DNA of 7,258 bases from an uncultured Clostridia bacterium (GCA_946496415.1 CAMMGP010000054.1:1-7258), one strand, 5' to 3'; counted from the stretch's first letter, positions 1 to 6,067 are shown. Translations and numbers: made by a program. The notes: a model not told the origin generated them from the letters alone.

Positions 1-486
1 TTTACGCTCGACATGCTGCGAACCATCTTCGCGTCCGCCACTGGCAAGCACAGGCGTCAGTATCTGCAAAACTGCACGCTCTTGCAGCGTATCTGCAAAA
101 CCTACATCCCCAAGATCACGCGCTATCGCTACAAGCTGTCCATATATCTCGTATGCGATCATATCGCCGGGATTGCCGCGACGCTCCTCCTGCTCATCCT
201 CTACCTTTTGTGGAAAGCGTTCGGCATCGGGCTCGAGAATGTCATCAAGTTGTATGCCGCCGTGATTATGGCGACCGTCTTTTTGCCGCCGTTCGCATTG
301 TCTTTCATCCTCACCCGTTATCCGGACGGCCATCCGCGGTATGTGTTCGACTTGGGTGGAAAGTGGTTTAACGAGAGGAAATGGGTGGAACACAAAAGAG
401 CGCTCCTGCGCGAAAAGCGAAAAGGACTGCTGCTCACCCCGGAAGCGTTTGCCATGCTGAACAACAAAAAGAAGCCGGACAAATAG
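1..486 (+). CDS. Hypothetical two-helix membrane protein, probably 5'-partial
   Basis: I do not recognise this protein. The frame is open to the left edge. The first ATG is at 13, but no ribosome binding site is visible before it, so the gene probably begins outside the window. Numbered from that ATG there are 157 residues: a basic N-terminal stretch (1-40, many Arg/Lys/Tyr), two hydrophobic segments at about 44-67 and 76-100, and a basic hydrophilic tail (about 101-157) ending in NKKKPDK. This predicts a two-pass inner-membrane protein with both ends cytoplasmic by the positive-inside rule. The tail contains FDLGGKWFNERKW, which I cannot assign to a family. Base composition looks less GC-rich than the genes to the right, which could mean a different origin. 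A terminator follows 24 bp after the stop codon, so this is the last gene of its transcript. Confidence 0.6.
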   Translation, partial: FTLDMLRTIFASATGKHRRQYLQNCTLLQRICKTYIPKITRYRYKLSIYLVCDHIAGIAATLLLLILYLLWKAFGIGLENVIKLYAAVIMATVFLPPFALSFILTRYPDGHPRYVFDLGGKWFNERKWVEHKRALLREKRKGLLLTPEAFAMLNNKKKPDK

Positions 487-510
487 CCTGACTTCTTCAT
501 AGCGTCGATG

Positions 511-542
511 AACGGCGCGGCCATTGCGGTCGCGCCGTTTTT
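511..542 (+). terminator. Rho-independent terminator after the membrane protein gene
   Basis: A 12-bp stem (511-522 with 528-539, one G-U pair at 520/530) closes a 5-base loop ATTGC, and five T residues (538-542) follow. The G-U pair becomes an A-C mismatch in minus-strand RNA, and no T-run follows on that strand. It is therefore mainly a plus-strand terminator, although it also lies directly behind the stop codon of the convergent acetyltransferase gene. Confidence 0.85.
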
Positions 543-1135
543 CAAACATCTCTTTCCACAAAGTGGACGGCGGAAGCATCCCAGTGCTTTTTATAGACCC
601 TTGCGTCGTTTCCATCCAGATTCAACTGATACAAACGGAACGTGACCAGTATATCCTTCGGCTGCCATCGCTCCTCATAAGAATACTGGTATCGCATCCC
701 GAGCTTTTTCATTACGGCGCCACTGCGGGGATTGTTGCGGTTGTGGGTCGCCGTGATATAGGGAAGGCCGTCCTTTCGCGCCTGCGCGACCACAGCGGCC
801 GCGGCCTCCGTGATGATGCCCCGATGCCAGAACTCCATCCGCAGCCCATATCCGAGGTCGTGCGCATCGTCCATGTCTACGTTGACGTACCCGATGGGTA
901 CATCATCGCTTTTCAGGCAGACCGCGTAGGCATAGGCGCGAGGCTGCGCATATTTTGCCGCGTATCGTGCCTCGAAGAAACGGCGCGCGTCCGCAGGGTT
1001 TTGCAAAGGGAACCACGGTAAAAAGCGATTGGCTTCAACATCGCTGAAAATGCGATAGAAAGCGTCCATGTCGCCGTCCGTGAAGCTTCTCAGCATCAGG
1101 CGCTCCGTTTGTAAGGAGGGTGTGTTTTCATACAT
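542..1135 (-). CDS. GNAT family N-acetyltransferase, RimJ/RimL-like
   Basis: This 197-residue protein has the layout of the GNAT subgroup related to RimJ/RimL (Acetyltransf_3 type). The opening TERLMLRSFTDGD (about 10-22) is the usual first strand of that subgroup. Residues 95-115 (GYGLRMEFWHRGIITEA) contain the W-x-R-G-x-x-T-E acetyl-CoA pyrophosphate-binding turn, and HNRNNPRSGAVMKKLGM (131-147) is the motif B helix and strand. The tail carries RLYQLNLDG and a Trp-containing end, as in clostridial relatives I recall. It transfers acetyl from acetyl-CoA to an amine; the substrate is unknown and could be a protein N-terminus, an amino sugar or a drug. A GGAAAGG sequence lies 11 nt before the ATG. 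It starts 22 bp after the stop of another GNAT gene and is probably the last gene of the exporter operon. Confidence 0.88.
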   Translation of the reverse strand: MYENTPSLQTERLMLRSFTDGDMDAFYRIFSDVEANRFLPWFPLQNPADARRFFEARYAAKYAQPRAYAYAVCLKSDDVPIGYVNVDMDDAHDLGYGLRMEFWHRGIITEAAAAVVAQARKDGLPYITATHNRNNPRSGAVMKKLGMRYQYSYEERWQPKDILVTFRLYQLNLDGNDARVYKKHWDASAVHFVERDV

Positions 1136-1157
1136 TCCGCAAGCGGCCTTTCCGACT

Positions 1158-1640
1158 TCATCGCAGCACGTAGTAAAACAGCACGATGTCCGCGTAGTGT
1201 CCGTCCTTCATGAGAAACCCTCCCGGCACCTCGCCGATGCGCTGAAAGCCCAGCTTTTCGTAAAGGTGCAGGGCGCGGTGATTCTCCTTGACTACGGCGT
1301 TGAACTGCATCAGCCGAAAGCCGAGCGCCGCCGCCGTTTTCAGACAGTGCCGGACCAGCGCCTCGCCCGCGCCCCTGTCCCGCGCGCTGCGCTCCACGGC
1401 GTAACTGGCGTTTGCGATGTGGCCGCAGCGCCCTTCGTTGTTGGGGTGGAGGATGTAAAGGCCGACGACCTCGCCATTTTCCTCCGCCACGGCGGCAAAA
1501 CTCTGCGCGGCAAAGAAGGCCCGCGCCGTCTCAGGCGTCAAAAGGTCGAGTTGGGGGAAGGCCACGCCGTCCTCAACTACCTGATTCCAAATCAGCATCA
1601 TGCGCGGAAGGTCGGCCTCCACGTAGGCGCGCACGTTCAT
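1158..1640 (-). CDS. GNAT family N-acetyltransferase
   Basis: This is a complete single-domain GNAT enzyme of 160 residues. The acetyl-CoA binding motif is RSARDRGAGEAL (84-95), a good fit to the R/Q-x-x-G-x-G/A pattern. It is followed by a motif B region, FNAVVKENHRALHLYEKLGF (113-132), whose N-x-x-A-x-x-L-Y-x-K-L-G-F core is typical of the family. The end, GEVPGGFLMKDGHYADIVLFYYVLR, matches GNAT proteins that acetylate small amines or amino acids, but the substrate is not known. The ATG at 1640 overlaps the exporter stop codon in an ATGA arrangement, so translation is probably coupled. Its Shine-Dalgarno AGGAGG (1651-1656) lies inside the exporter's last codons with a 10-nt spacer. It is only distantly similar to the GNAT gene downstream, so this is not a recent duplication. 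Confidence 0.9.
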   Translation of the reverse strand: MNVRAYVEADLPRMMLIWNQVVEDGVAFPQLDLLTPETARAFFAAQSFAAVAEENGEVVGLYILHPNNEGRCGHIANASYAVERSARDRGAGEALVRHCLKTAAALGFRLMQFNAVVKENHRALHLYEKLGFQRIGEVPGGFLMKDGHYADIVLFYYVLR

Positions 1641-3424
1641 CCGTCCTCTTCCTCCTCGTCGGTATAGAGCTTGTACAGGTCGTAGTACACGCCGCGCCGC
1701 GCCATCAGTTCCGCGTGGCTGCCCTGCTCGACGATGCCCTTTTCCGTAAGCACGAGGATGACCTGCGCGTTGCGGATGGTGGTCAGGCGGTGGGCGATGG
1801 TGAAGGTGGTGCGCCCGCGCATCAGTTCTTCCAGAGACTTCTGCACAATGCGCTCGCTCTCATTGTCCAGGGCGCTGGTGGCCTCGTCGAGGATCAGCAC
1901 CGGCGGATCCTTCAAAAACACGCGGGCGATGGAGATGCGCTGTTTCTGTCCGCCGGAGAGTTTGAAACCGTGCTCGCCGACGTAGGTGTTATAGCCGTTT
2001 TCCAGCCCCATGATGAATTCGTGCGCCCCGGCGCGCTTGGCGGCCTCGACCACCTCAGCGTCCGTGGCCGTGGGGCGGCCGTAGCGTATGTTGTCGATCA
2101 CCGAGCCGGAGAAGAGGTGCACGTCCTGCTGCACCACGCCGATATGCCCGCGCAGAGAGTGCAGCGTGTATTTGCGCACGTCCTCGCCGTCAAGGAGGAT
2201 GCGCCCGGAAGTGGCCTCGTAAAAGCGGGGAATGAGGTTGCACAGCGTGCTCTTGCCGCTGCCGGAAGGCCCGACCAGCGCCACGCTCTCCCCGGCGGGC
2301 ACGTGCAGGTTGATGTCCGTGAGCACGTTTTCGTGGCCCTCTTCATAGGTGAAGCTGACGTGGTCGAAGGTGATGTCGCCCCGGACGTTTTCAACATCCA
2401 CGGCGTCGGGCGCGTCGTCGATCTCCACCGGCACTTCCATCACCTCGAGGAAGCGCTCGATGCCGGTCAGGCCGCGCATGAACTGCTCGGAGAATTCGAT
2501 GAGGCGGCGAATGGAGGTCAGCAGCGTCTGCACGAACAGTATGTAGGCGATGTAGTCCGCGGCGGTGATGCCGCCCTCGCCGCGAATGAGGAACAGCGCT
2601 CCCAAAAGCACCACGACGATGAACATCAGCCCGTCAAACAGCCGCGTCACCGAATGAAAGCCCGCCATGTTGCTGTACATGCGGCGCTTGATGCGCAGAA
2701 AGCCGCGGTTGCCCTCGGCGAATTTCTCCTTTTCCAATTCCTCGTTGGCAAAAGACTTGACCACGCGGATGCCGGAAAGCGTGTCCTCCACCTGCGCGTT
2801 GAGTTCGCCCAGCTGATGGCGGGACTCCTTGAACGTCGTGCGCATGCGCTTGGAAAAGCGGATGGAGAAGTAGATCATAAAGGGGAAGATGGCGAAGATG
2901 ATCAGCGTCAAAGGCACGTTGATGGTCAGAAGGATGATAAACGCCGCCAGCACCTTTACCGAGGTGATGAAAACTTCCTCCGGCGTGTGGTGGGCGAACT
3001 CCGTCACGTCGAACAGGTCGGTGGTGATGCGCGACATGATCTGGCCGATCTTGGTGTTGTCATAATAGGAATTGGACAGCCGTTCCAGATGGGCGAACAT
3101 GTCCCTGCGCATGTCCGTCTCGATGCGCGAACCCATGACGTGGCCGATGGACTGCATATAGTAGTTGGACGCCGCGTCGATCACGCGCAGAAGGATATAA
3201 GCCCCGCCCAACAGCAGCACGGGGCGAAGCGTCAGCGTTTCCGCCGAGCCGGTAAAATAGCGCACAATCAAGGGCAGCGCCAGGTCGCAAAGCGTCGTCA
3301 GCGCCGCGAAGAAAAGATCCAGCGCCAGCGTGCGCGAATAGGGCCGGAAATAGGGGAGGAACCGCCGGATGAGCGTGGCATTTTCGCGCATGCCGCGCTT
3401 GCGGGCCGCTTTATCCTTTGCCAT
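1637..3424 (-). CDS. ABC exporter, fused membrane and ATPase domains (MsbA/LmrA type)
   Basis: This is a 595-residue half-transporter, the normal length for a type IV (B-family) ABC exporter, expected to work as a dimer in the cytoplasmic membrane. The membrane domain covers about 15-305, with hydrophobic spans near 34-55, 68-86, 154-172, 174-191, 262-281 and 289-305. The ATPase domain is intact: A-loop Tyr360, Walker A GPSGSGKST (385-393), Q-loop in VVQQD (about 430-434), signature LSGGQ (489-493), Walker B VLILDE with Asp513 and Glu514, D-loop SALD (517-520) and H-loop His545. The catalytic Glu is present, and no second half-transporter lies beside it, so a homodimer is likely. Substrate is unknown; lipid or drug export is the family norm. 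I chose the ATG at 3424 because GGAGGT (3432-3437) lies 7 nt before it. An in-frame GTG at 3439 has no comparable site and would sit almost at the predicted transcript start. The tail ends in an acidic DEEEEDG. Confidence 0.93.
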   Translation of the reverse strand: MAKDKAARKRGMRENATLIRRFLPYFRPYSRTLALDLFFAALTTLCDLALPLIVRYFTGSAETLTLRPVLLLGGAYILLRVIDAASNYYMQSIGHVMGSRIETDMRRDMFAHLERLSNSYYDNTKIGQIMSRITTDLFDVTEFAHHTPEEVFITSVKVLAAFIILLTINVPLTLIIFAIFPFMIYFSIRFSKRMRTTFKESRHQLGELNAQVEDTLSGIRVVKSFANEELEKEKFAEGNRGFLRIKRRMYSNMAGFHSVTRLFDGLMFIVVVLLGALFLIRGEGGITAADYIAYILFVQTLLTSIRRLIEFSEQFMRGLTGIERFLEVMEVPVEIDDAPDAVDVENVRGDITFDHVSFTYEEGHENVLTDINLHVPAGESVALVGPSGSGKSTLCNLIPRFYEATSGRILLDGEDVRKYTLHSLRGHIGVVQQDVHLFSGSVIDNIRYGRPTATDAEVVEAAKRAGAHEFIMGLENGYNTYVGEHGFKLSGGQKQRISIARVFLKDPPVLILDEATSALDNESERIVQKSLEELMRGRTTFTIAHRLTTIRNAQVILVLTEKGIVEQGSHAELMARRGVYYDLYKLYTDEEEEDG

Positions 3425-3431
3425 GACCATT

Positions 3432-3437
3432 ACCTCC
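3432..3437 (-). promoter_or_regulatory. Ribosome binding site that sets the ABC exporter start
   Basis: GGAGGT on the minus strand lies 7 nt before the ATG at 3424 and only 1 nt before another in-frame ATG at 3430. It therefore favours 3424 as the start and argues against the longer forms beginning at GTG 3439 or ATG 3430. Confidence 0.8.
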
Positions 3438-3454
3438 ACGATGTCTGCATACCC

Positions 3455-3483
3455 ATCATAGGAAGAGGCGGCGAAAAAGTCAA
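3455..3483 (-). promoter_or_regulatory. Sigma-70/sigma-A type promoter for the exporter-GNAT operon
   Basis: On the minus strand, a -35 box TTGACT (3478-3483) and a -10 box TATGAT (3455-3460) are separated by 17 bp. Each box matches the consensus at five of six positions. Transcription would start near 3448, giving a leader of about 24 nt before the ATG at 3424. Confidence 0.8.
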
Positions 3484-3527
3484 GTTAAGGCTTTGAGCGC
3501 ACTCCAGTACGATTTGTAGTAGCAGTG

Positions 3528-3545
3528 ATTTCCATATATTTCCAT
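3528..3545. repeat. Tandem ATTTCCAT direct repeat, candidate operator
   Basis: ATTTCCAT occurs at 3528-3535 and again at 3538-3545, exactly 10 bp apart (one helical turn). A shorter copy, ATTTCC, recurs at 3572-3577 inside the spacer of the regulator promoter. The repeats lie in the divergent spacer upstream of both promoters, where a regulator would bind. The operator role is inferred. Confidence 0.45.
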
Positions 3546-3548
3546 TTT

Positions 3549-3556
3549 TAACGTTA
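3549..3556. promoter_or_regulatory. Palindrome TAACGTTA next to the regulator -35 box
   Basis: This perfect 8-bp palindrome ends one base before the -35 box of the regulator promoter. A dimeric HTH protein could bind here and affect RNA polymerase. The site is short, could occur by chance, and its function is inferred only from position. Confidence 0.3.
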
Positions 3557-3585
3557 TTGCAAATCATGGTTATTTCCGCTATAAT
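3557..3585 (+). promoter_or_regulatory. Sigma-70/sigma-A type promoter for the XRE regulator
   Basis: A -35 box TTGCAA (3557-3562) and a perfect -10 box TATAAT (3580-3585) are separated by 17 bp. Transcription would begin near 3592, leaving a leader of about 70 nt before the regulator ATG at 3661. It is divergent from the exporter promoter, with about 73 bp between the two -35 boxes. Confidence 0.8.
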
Positions 3586-3600
3586 GGTACACATAGTTGT

Positions 3601-3610
3601 TTGCGCGCAA
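3601..3610. promoter_or_regulatory. Palindrome TTGCGCGCAA in the regulator leader
   Basis: This perfect 10-bp palindrome begins about 10 bp after the predicted transcript start of the regulator gene. That is a position where a bound repressor could block initiation or early elongation. An operator for the XRE protein itself is plausible but not shown. Confidence 0.35.
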
Positions 3611-3660
3611 CTGTTTTGTCTGTTTTGTTTACGAGTGGTTCAGTTTCGGGAGGGAAGCGA

Positions 3661-3978
3661 ATGGATTATCTGCGCTTGGGGCAACGCATCCGAAGGCAAA
3701 GAAAACTGATGGGGTTGACACAAAAAGAGGTCGCGGAAAGAGCCGGCATCTCGCTGCCGTTTTATGGCCATATCGAGCGCGGCACTCGCAAGGCCAGTTT
3801 GGAAACGACCGTCGATATCGCCAATGCGCTTGGCGTTTCTACCGATATGCTCCTGCAGGATTCCCTGGACGTCATGACCAAACCGCTGGCGTCGGACGCC
3901 TGCCTTTCGGAGCACAGCCGCGCGCTTTTGACGGACATCGTCGGCGTGCTGCGCGAACACGACGTCAGCCGCGCCTGA
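3661..3978 (+). CDS. XRE/Cro-CI family transcriptional regulator
   Basis: This 105-residue DNA-binding protein has one HTH_3 domain at about 7-66. The sequence LGQRIRRQRKLMGLTQKEVAERAGIS gives helices 1 and 2, SLPFYGHIERGTR (31-43) is the recognition helix with the typical I-E-R-G turn, and LETTVDIANALGVSTDMLL (47-65) completes the five-helix fold. The remaining 40 residues (67-105) form a short tail with no recognisable effector or oligomerisation domain, though an amphipathic helix (about 83-99) could mediate dimerisation. The ATG at 3661 is chosen because GGGAGGGA (3648-3655) sits 5 nt before it; a longer frame from a TTG at 3601 would start in the leader and has no binding site. It is transcribed away from the exporter operon, so autoregulation and control of that operon are reasonable guesses. 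Confidence 0.9.
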   Translation: MDYLRLGQRIRRQRKLMGLTQKEVAERAGISLPFYGHIERGTRKASLETTVDIANALGVSTDMLLQDSLDVMTKPLASDACLSEHSRALLTDIVGVLREHDVSRA

Positions 3979-4012
3979 AACGATGGAACGAAAATCCGAA
4001 GGAGAAGTATGC

Positions 4013-4052
4013 AAAGAACAGACGCCCGCAGAAACGCAGGCGTCTGTTCTTT
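4013..4052. terminator. Bidirectional hairpin terminator between convergent genes
   Basis: A perfect 14-bp inverted repeat (4013-4026 with 4039-4052) encloses a 12-base loop. The arms begin with AAAGAACA and end with TGTTCTTT, so each strand ends its stem with a T-rich stretch. It lies 34 bp after the regulator stop codon and 9 bp after the dehydrogenase stop codon on the other strand. The T-tracts are interrupted by C, so efficiency may be moderate. Confidence 0.8.
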
Positions 4053-4061
4053 ATGGAGGCG

Positions 4062-5096
4062 CTACTGCGCGCGCAGATCGATGAGGTATTTGACGGCCCT
4101 GCGCGCGCGCAGACCGGCATAGGCCGCGGCGATGTCCGCAAGCGGCACGGGCGCGTCCATGTCGTAATAAAGAGAGGCGTTCAGCGCGCCTTCGCGGATG
4201 CGGCGGATGACCTCGTCGTGCGTCTCCGGTTCGTCATAGCCGTCGCAATAGACGCGGAAGGAATGGGCGGCGAGGAAGGGATTGAGCCCGTAGTCGCGCC
4301 GCGCGTGCCAGCCGTAGACGCCAATGACCGCGCCGGCGTTCAAAAGCGGCAGGGCGGCGTTGGCGTTCTGCGGGTAGCCGATGGCGTCGATGACGCAGTC
4401 TATGCCGTTTGGGAAGGCGTCGCGCAGGCGCGAAGAAAGGTTGTCTGCGTGGTAGTCGATATATTCCCGCGCCCCGCCGCGCCGGAAGAGTGCCTCGCGC
4501 GCGGGCGTGCCGAGCGCGCAGACATACGCCCCCGCGTAGGCGCAGTGGTTCGTGAATGCCAGCGCGTTGGCTCCGGAACCGGCGATAAGCACGCGCATGC
4601 CCTTCTGCACGCCGATGTGCCGCGCGTAGCTGAGCGTTTCCCGCCAGGTGATGATCATCGGCGCGACGCGCTCGGGAATGTCCGGCGGCACGACCTTGTT
4701 GACGCGCGATTTTTTGTAAAGCGCTTCGTCCAGACCGTCGCGCTCCATCGCCTGCCAATCGCGGGCCACGCCGTACTGTGCGAAACCGCCCCAGATCGAG
4801 GAAATTTCCTCCGTCTCCGGCGCGCCCACGCGGGTGATGAGGTCGCCCACGGCAAAGGAAGTCGCCTTTTCGCCCACGGCGATGACGCGCCCCACGCTCT
4901 CGTGCCCGAGGATGCCGGGATAGCGCAACGGGCGCGGATGGCCATGGTCGATGACGCGCTGATCGGTGCCCGCGCAGGTCGCGCCAAAGCGCATCTCCAC
5001 CAGCGCCTCGTAGGACCCGAAGCGGGGAAGGGGAAGCGAGCGCACTTCCAATGTCTTCTCCGGAGTGACGACGGCGGCCAGCATGGTATCGTTCAT
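4062..5096 (-). CDS. Zinc-dependent alcohol dehydrogenase-like protein (MDR superfamily)
   Basis: This 344-residue protein has the medium-chain dehydrogenase/reductase layout. An N-terminal GroES-like catalytic domain is followed by a Rossmann domain at about 165-290, with nucleotide-binding turn AGSGANALAF (172-181) and a strand IDCVIDAIGYP (232-242). Catalytic zinc ligands are visible as Cys41 in CAGTD and His65-Glu66 in GILGHESVGRV; Glu153 may be the third protein ligand, as in the sorbitol dehydrogenase branch. The four-cysteine structural zinc lobe of classical alcohol dehydrogenases is absent (no Cys between 42 and about 180). It should oxidise an alcohol or polyol, or reduce an aldehyde, with NAD(P); the substrate cannot be read. 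The ATG at 5096 has AAGGAGG 7 nt upstream (5104-5110) and overlaps the preceding gene's stop as ATGA. A frame open further to 5180 lacks such support. Confidence 0.9.
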   Translation of the reverse strand: MNDTMLAAVVTPEKTLEVRSLPLPRFGSYEALVEMRFGATCAGTDQRVIDHGHPRPLRYPGILGHESVGRVIAVGEKATSFAVGDLITRVGAPETEEISSIWGGFAQYGVARDWQAMERDGLDEALYKKSRVNKVVPPDIPERVAPMIITWRETLSYARHIGVQKGMRVLIAGSGANALAFTNHCAYAGAYVCALGTPAREALFRRGGAREYIDYHADNLSSRLRDAFPNGIDCVIDAIGYPQNANAALPLLNAGAVIGVYGWHARRDYGLNPFLAAHSFRVYCDGYDEPETHDEVIRRIREGALNASLYYDMDAPVPLADIAAAYAGLRARRAVKYLIDLRAQ

Positions 5097-6067
5097 CGCG
5101 TTGCCTCCTTTTGCGCGCGCGCTGGCGCGTTTTTCTTGCAGTGAAATTCCTCCGTGCGCAGGCGCAGCACGGTCACGCACCGCGCCTGCGCGGGGCTGAC
5201 GGGCAGCGCTTCGCCGGTCTGCTGCGCCATGATGCGTTCTAACGCGCGGGCTTTTTCCTCCGCGCCGTCGATAAACTCCACGCGCCCCGTACCGACGACG
5301 CTCTCGTAGAAATAGCTGTACGCGCAGGGAACATCGCCGTCCTTGAGGGCGTGCGCGCCGTCCATTTCGAATCCCACGCGCGCGTCGAGGCGCAAAAGGT
5401 CGAGTTTGCGCCCCTCTCCGGCGCAGTGCAGATAAAATACAGGCATGTCATCCGCCGCTTCCCAGCCAAAGTTCATCGGCACGATATAGGGCGCGCCGCC
5501 GGGAACATTCAGCGCCAGACGCAGCACCTTGCAGCGCGCAATGACGGCGAAGACATCTTCGCGCCGCGCCTCCATGCGCTCCGCTCGCCGCATGGCCGGC
5601 GATCCAGCGGAAAGGAAAGACGGCTTTTCCACCAGGAAATTGTTCAGCGCCACGCCCTTGCGAAAGACCGTCTGCGGCCGCACGAGGCGGTAGCCGCGCC
5701 GCAAAAAGAAGGGCAGCGCCGTGATGGAGGCGTGCGCCGTCACGGTCTTTCCCCGCACGCACGCTTCGAGACGATCGCAGAGCGCCGTGGCCACCCCGCG
5801 GTGCTGAAAGTCCTTGTGCACATAGAGGCGGTCGAGATAGCCGCTTGCGTCGATGTCGCCAAAACCGACGATTTTTTCGCCCGCGAGCGCCACCAGAGAA
5901 ACGTGCTCCGACAGTGAACGCTCCCAGGCCGCGCGATCGGGACAGCCGTCCGCCCAGGCGTCTACCTGCGCCTGCGTGTAGTCGCCAAGGTTGACGGCGT
6001 GCACAGTGTCGTAAAACAAGCGCAAAAGCGCGTCCAGATCGCCGCGTTCATAGGCGCGTATCTCCAT
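5093..6067 (-). CDS. GNAT acetyltransferase fused to a NimA-like FMN-binding domain
   Basis: This 324-residue protein has two domains. Residues 1-150 are a GNAT domain close to the YafP type: an N-terminal FYDTVHAVNLGDYTQAQVDAWA, an acetyl-CoA motif QHRGVATAL (88-96), and the ending TVTAHASITALPFFLRRGY. Residues 157-324 resemble the NimA/NimB nitroimidazole-resistance and pyridoxamine-phosphate-oxidase-like split-barrel family: CKVLRLALNVPGGAPYIVPMNFGWE (179-203), HCAGEGRKLDLLR (214-226), VGFEMDG (231-237) and YESVVGTGRVEFID (254-267). Such domains bind FMN and often reduce small molecules; activity here is unproven. A linker of about 7 residues joins the domains in one clean frame. The ATG at 6067 has GGAGG (6073-6077) 5 nt upstream, whereas an in-frame TTG at 6079 overlaps that site and was rejected. 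It starts 48 bp after the upstream gene and overlaps the dehydrogenase start by 4 bp. Confidence 0.88.
   Translation of the reverse strand: MEIRAYERGDLDALLRLFYDTVHAVNLGDYTQAQVDAWADGCPDRAAWERSLSEHVSLVALAGEKIVGFGDIDASGYLDRLYVHKDFQHRGVATALCDRLEACVRGKTVTAHASITALPFFLRRGYRLVRPQTVFRKGVALNNFLVEKPSFLSAGSPAMRRAERMEARREDVFAVIARCKVLRLALNVPGGAPYIVPMNFGWEAADDMPVFYLHCAGEGRKLDLLRLDARVGFEMDGAHALKDGDVPCAYSYFYESVVGTGRVEFIDGAEEKARALERIMAQQTGEALPVSPAQARCVTVLRLRTEEFHCKKNAPARAQKEATR
5104..5110 (-). promoter_or_regulatory. Ribosome binding site that sets the dehydrogenase start
   Basis: AAGGAGG on the minus strand lies 7 nt before the ATG at 5096, inside the last codons of the GNAT-Nim gene. It selects 5096 rather than the upstream in-frame codon at 5180. 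Confidence 0.8.

Noticed and set aside
524..1021. A 165-codon plus-strand frame opposite the RimJ/RimL-like acetyltransferase.
   Set aside because: It begins inside the terminator hairpin and lies antisense to a clear GNAT gene.
1412..3496. A 694-codon open frame on the plus strand opposite the ABC exporter.
   Set aside because: The exporter frame on the minus strand has every ABC motif intact. The antisense frame is rich in His/Arg/Ala/Val with no domain, as expected for the complement of a GC-rich gene.
3592..3660. Riboswitch or attenuator in the roughly 70-nt leader of the regulator gene.
   Set aside because: The leader holds one 10-bp palindrome and T-rich direct repeats (TGTTTTGT at 3612 and 3621), but no conserved aptamer pattern and no terminator/antiterminator pair.
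4009..4122. A 37-codon frame starting with ATG after an AAGGAG sequence, just behind the regulator gene.
   Set aside because: Its spacing to the ATG is only 4 nt and its coding region runs through the terminator hairpin at 4013-4052 and into antisense of the dehydrogenase. The peptide is Arg-rich and featureless.
3597..5144. A 515-codon open frame on the plus strand overlapping the regulator and the dehydrogenase.
   Set aside because: It runs through the regulator gene in another frame, through a terminator hairpin, and then antisense to a clear dehydrogenase. No family motif is visible.
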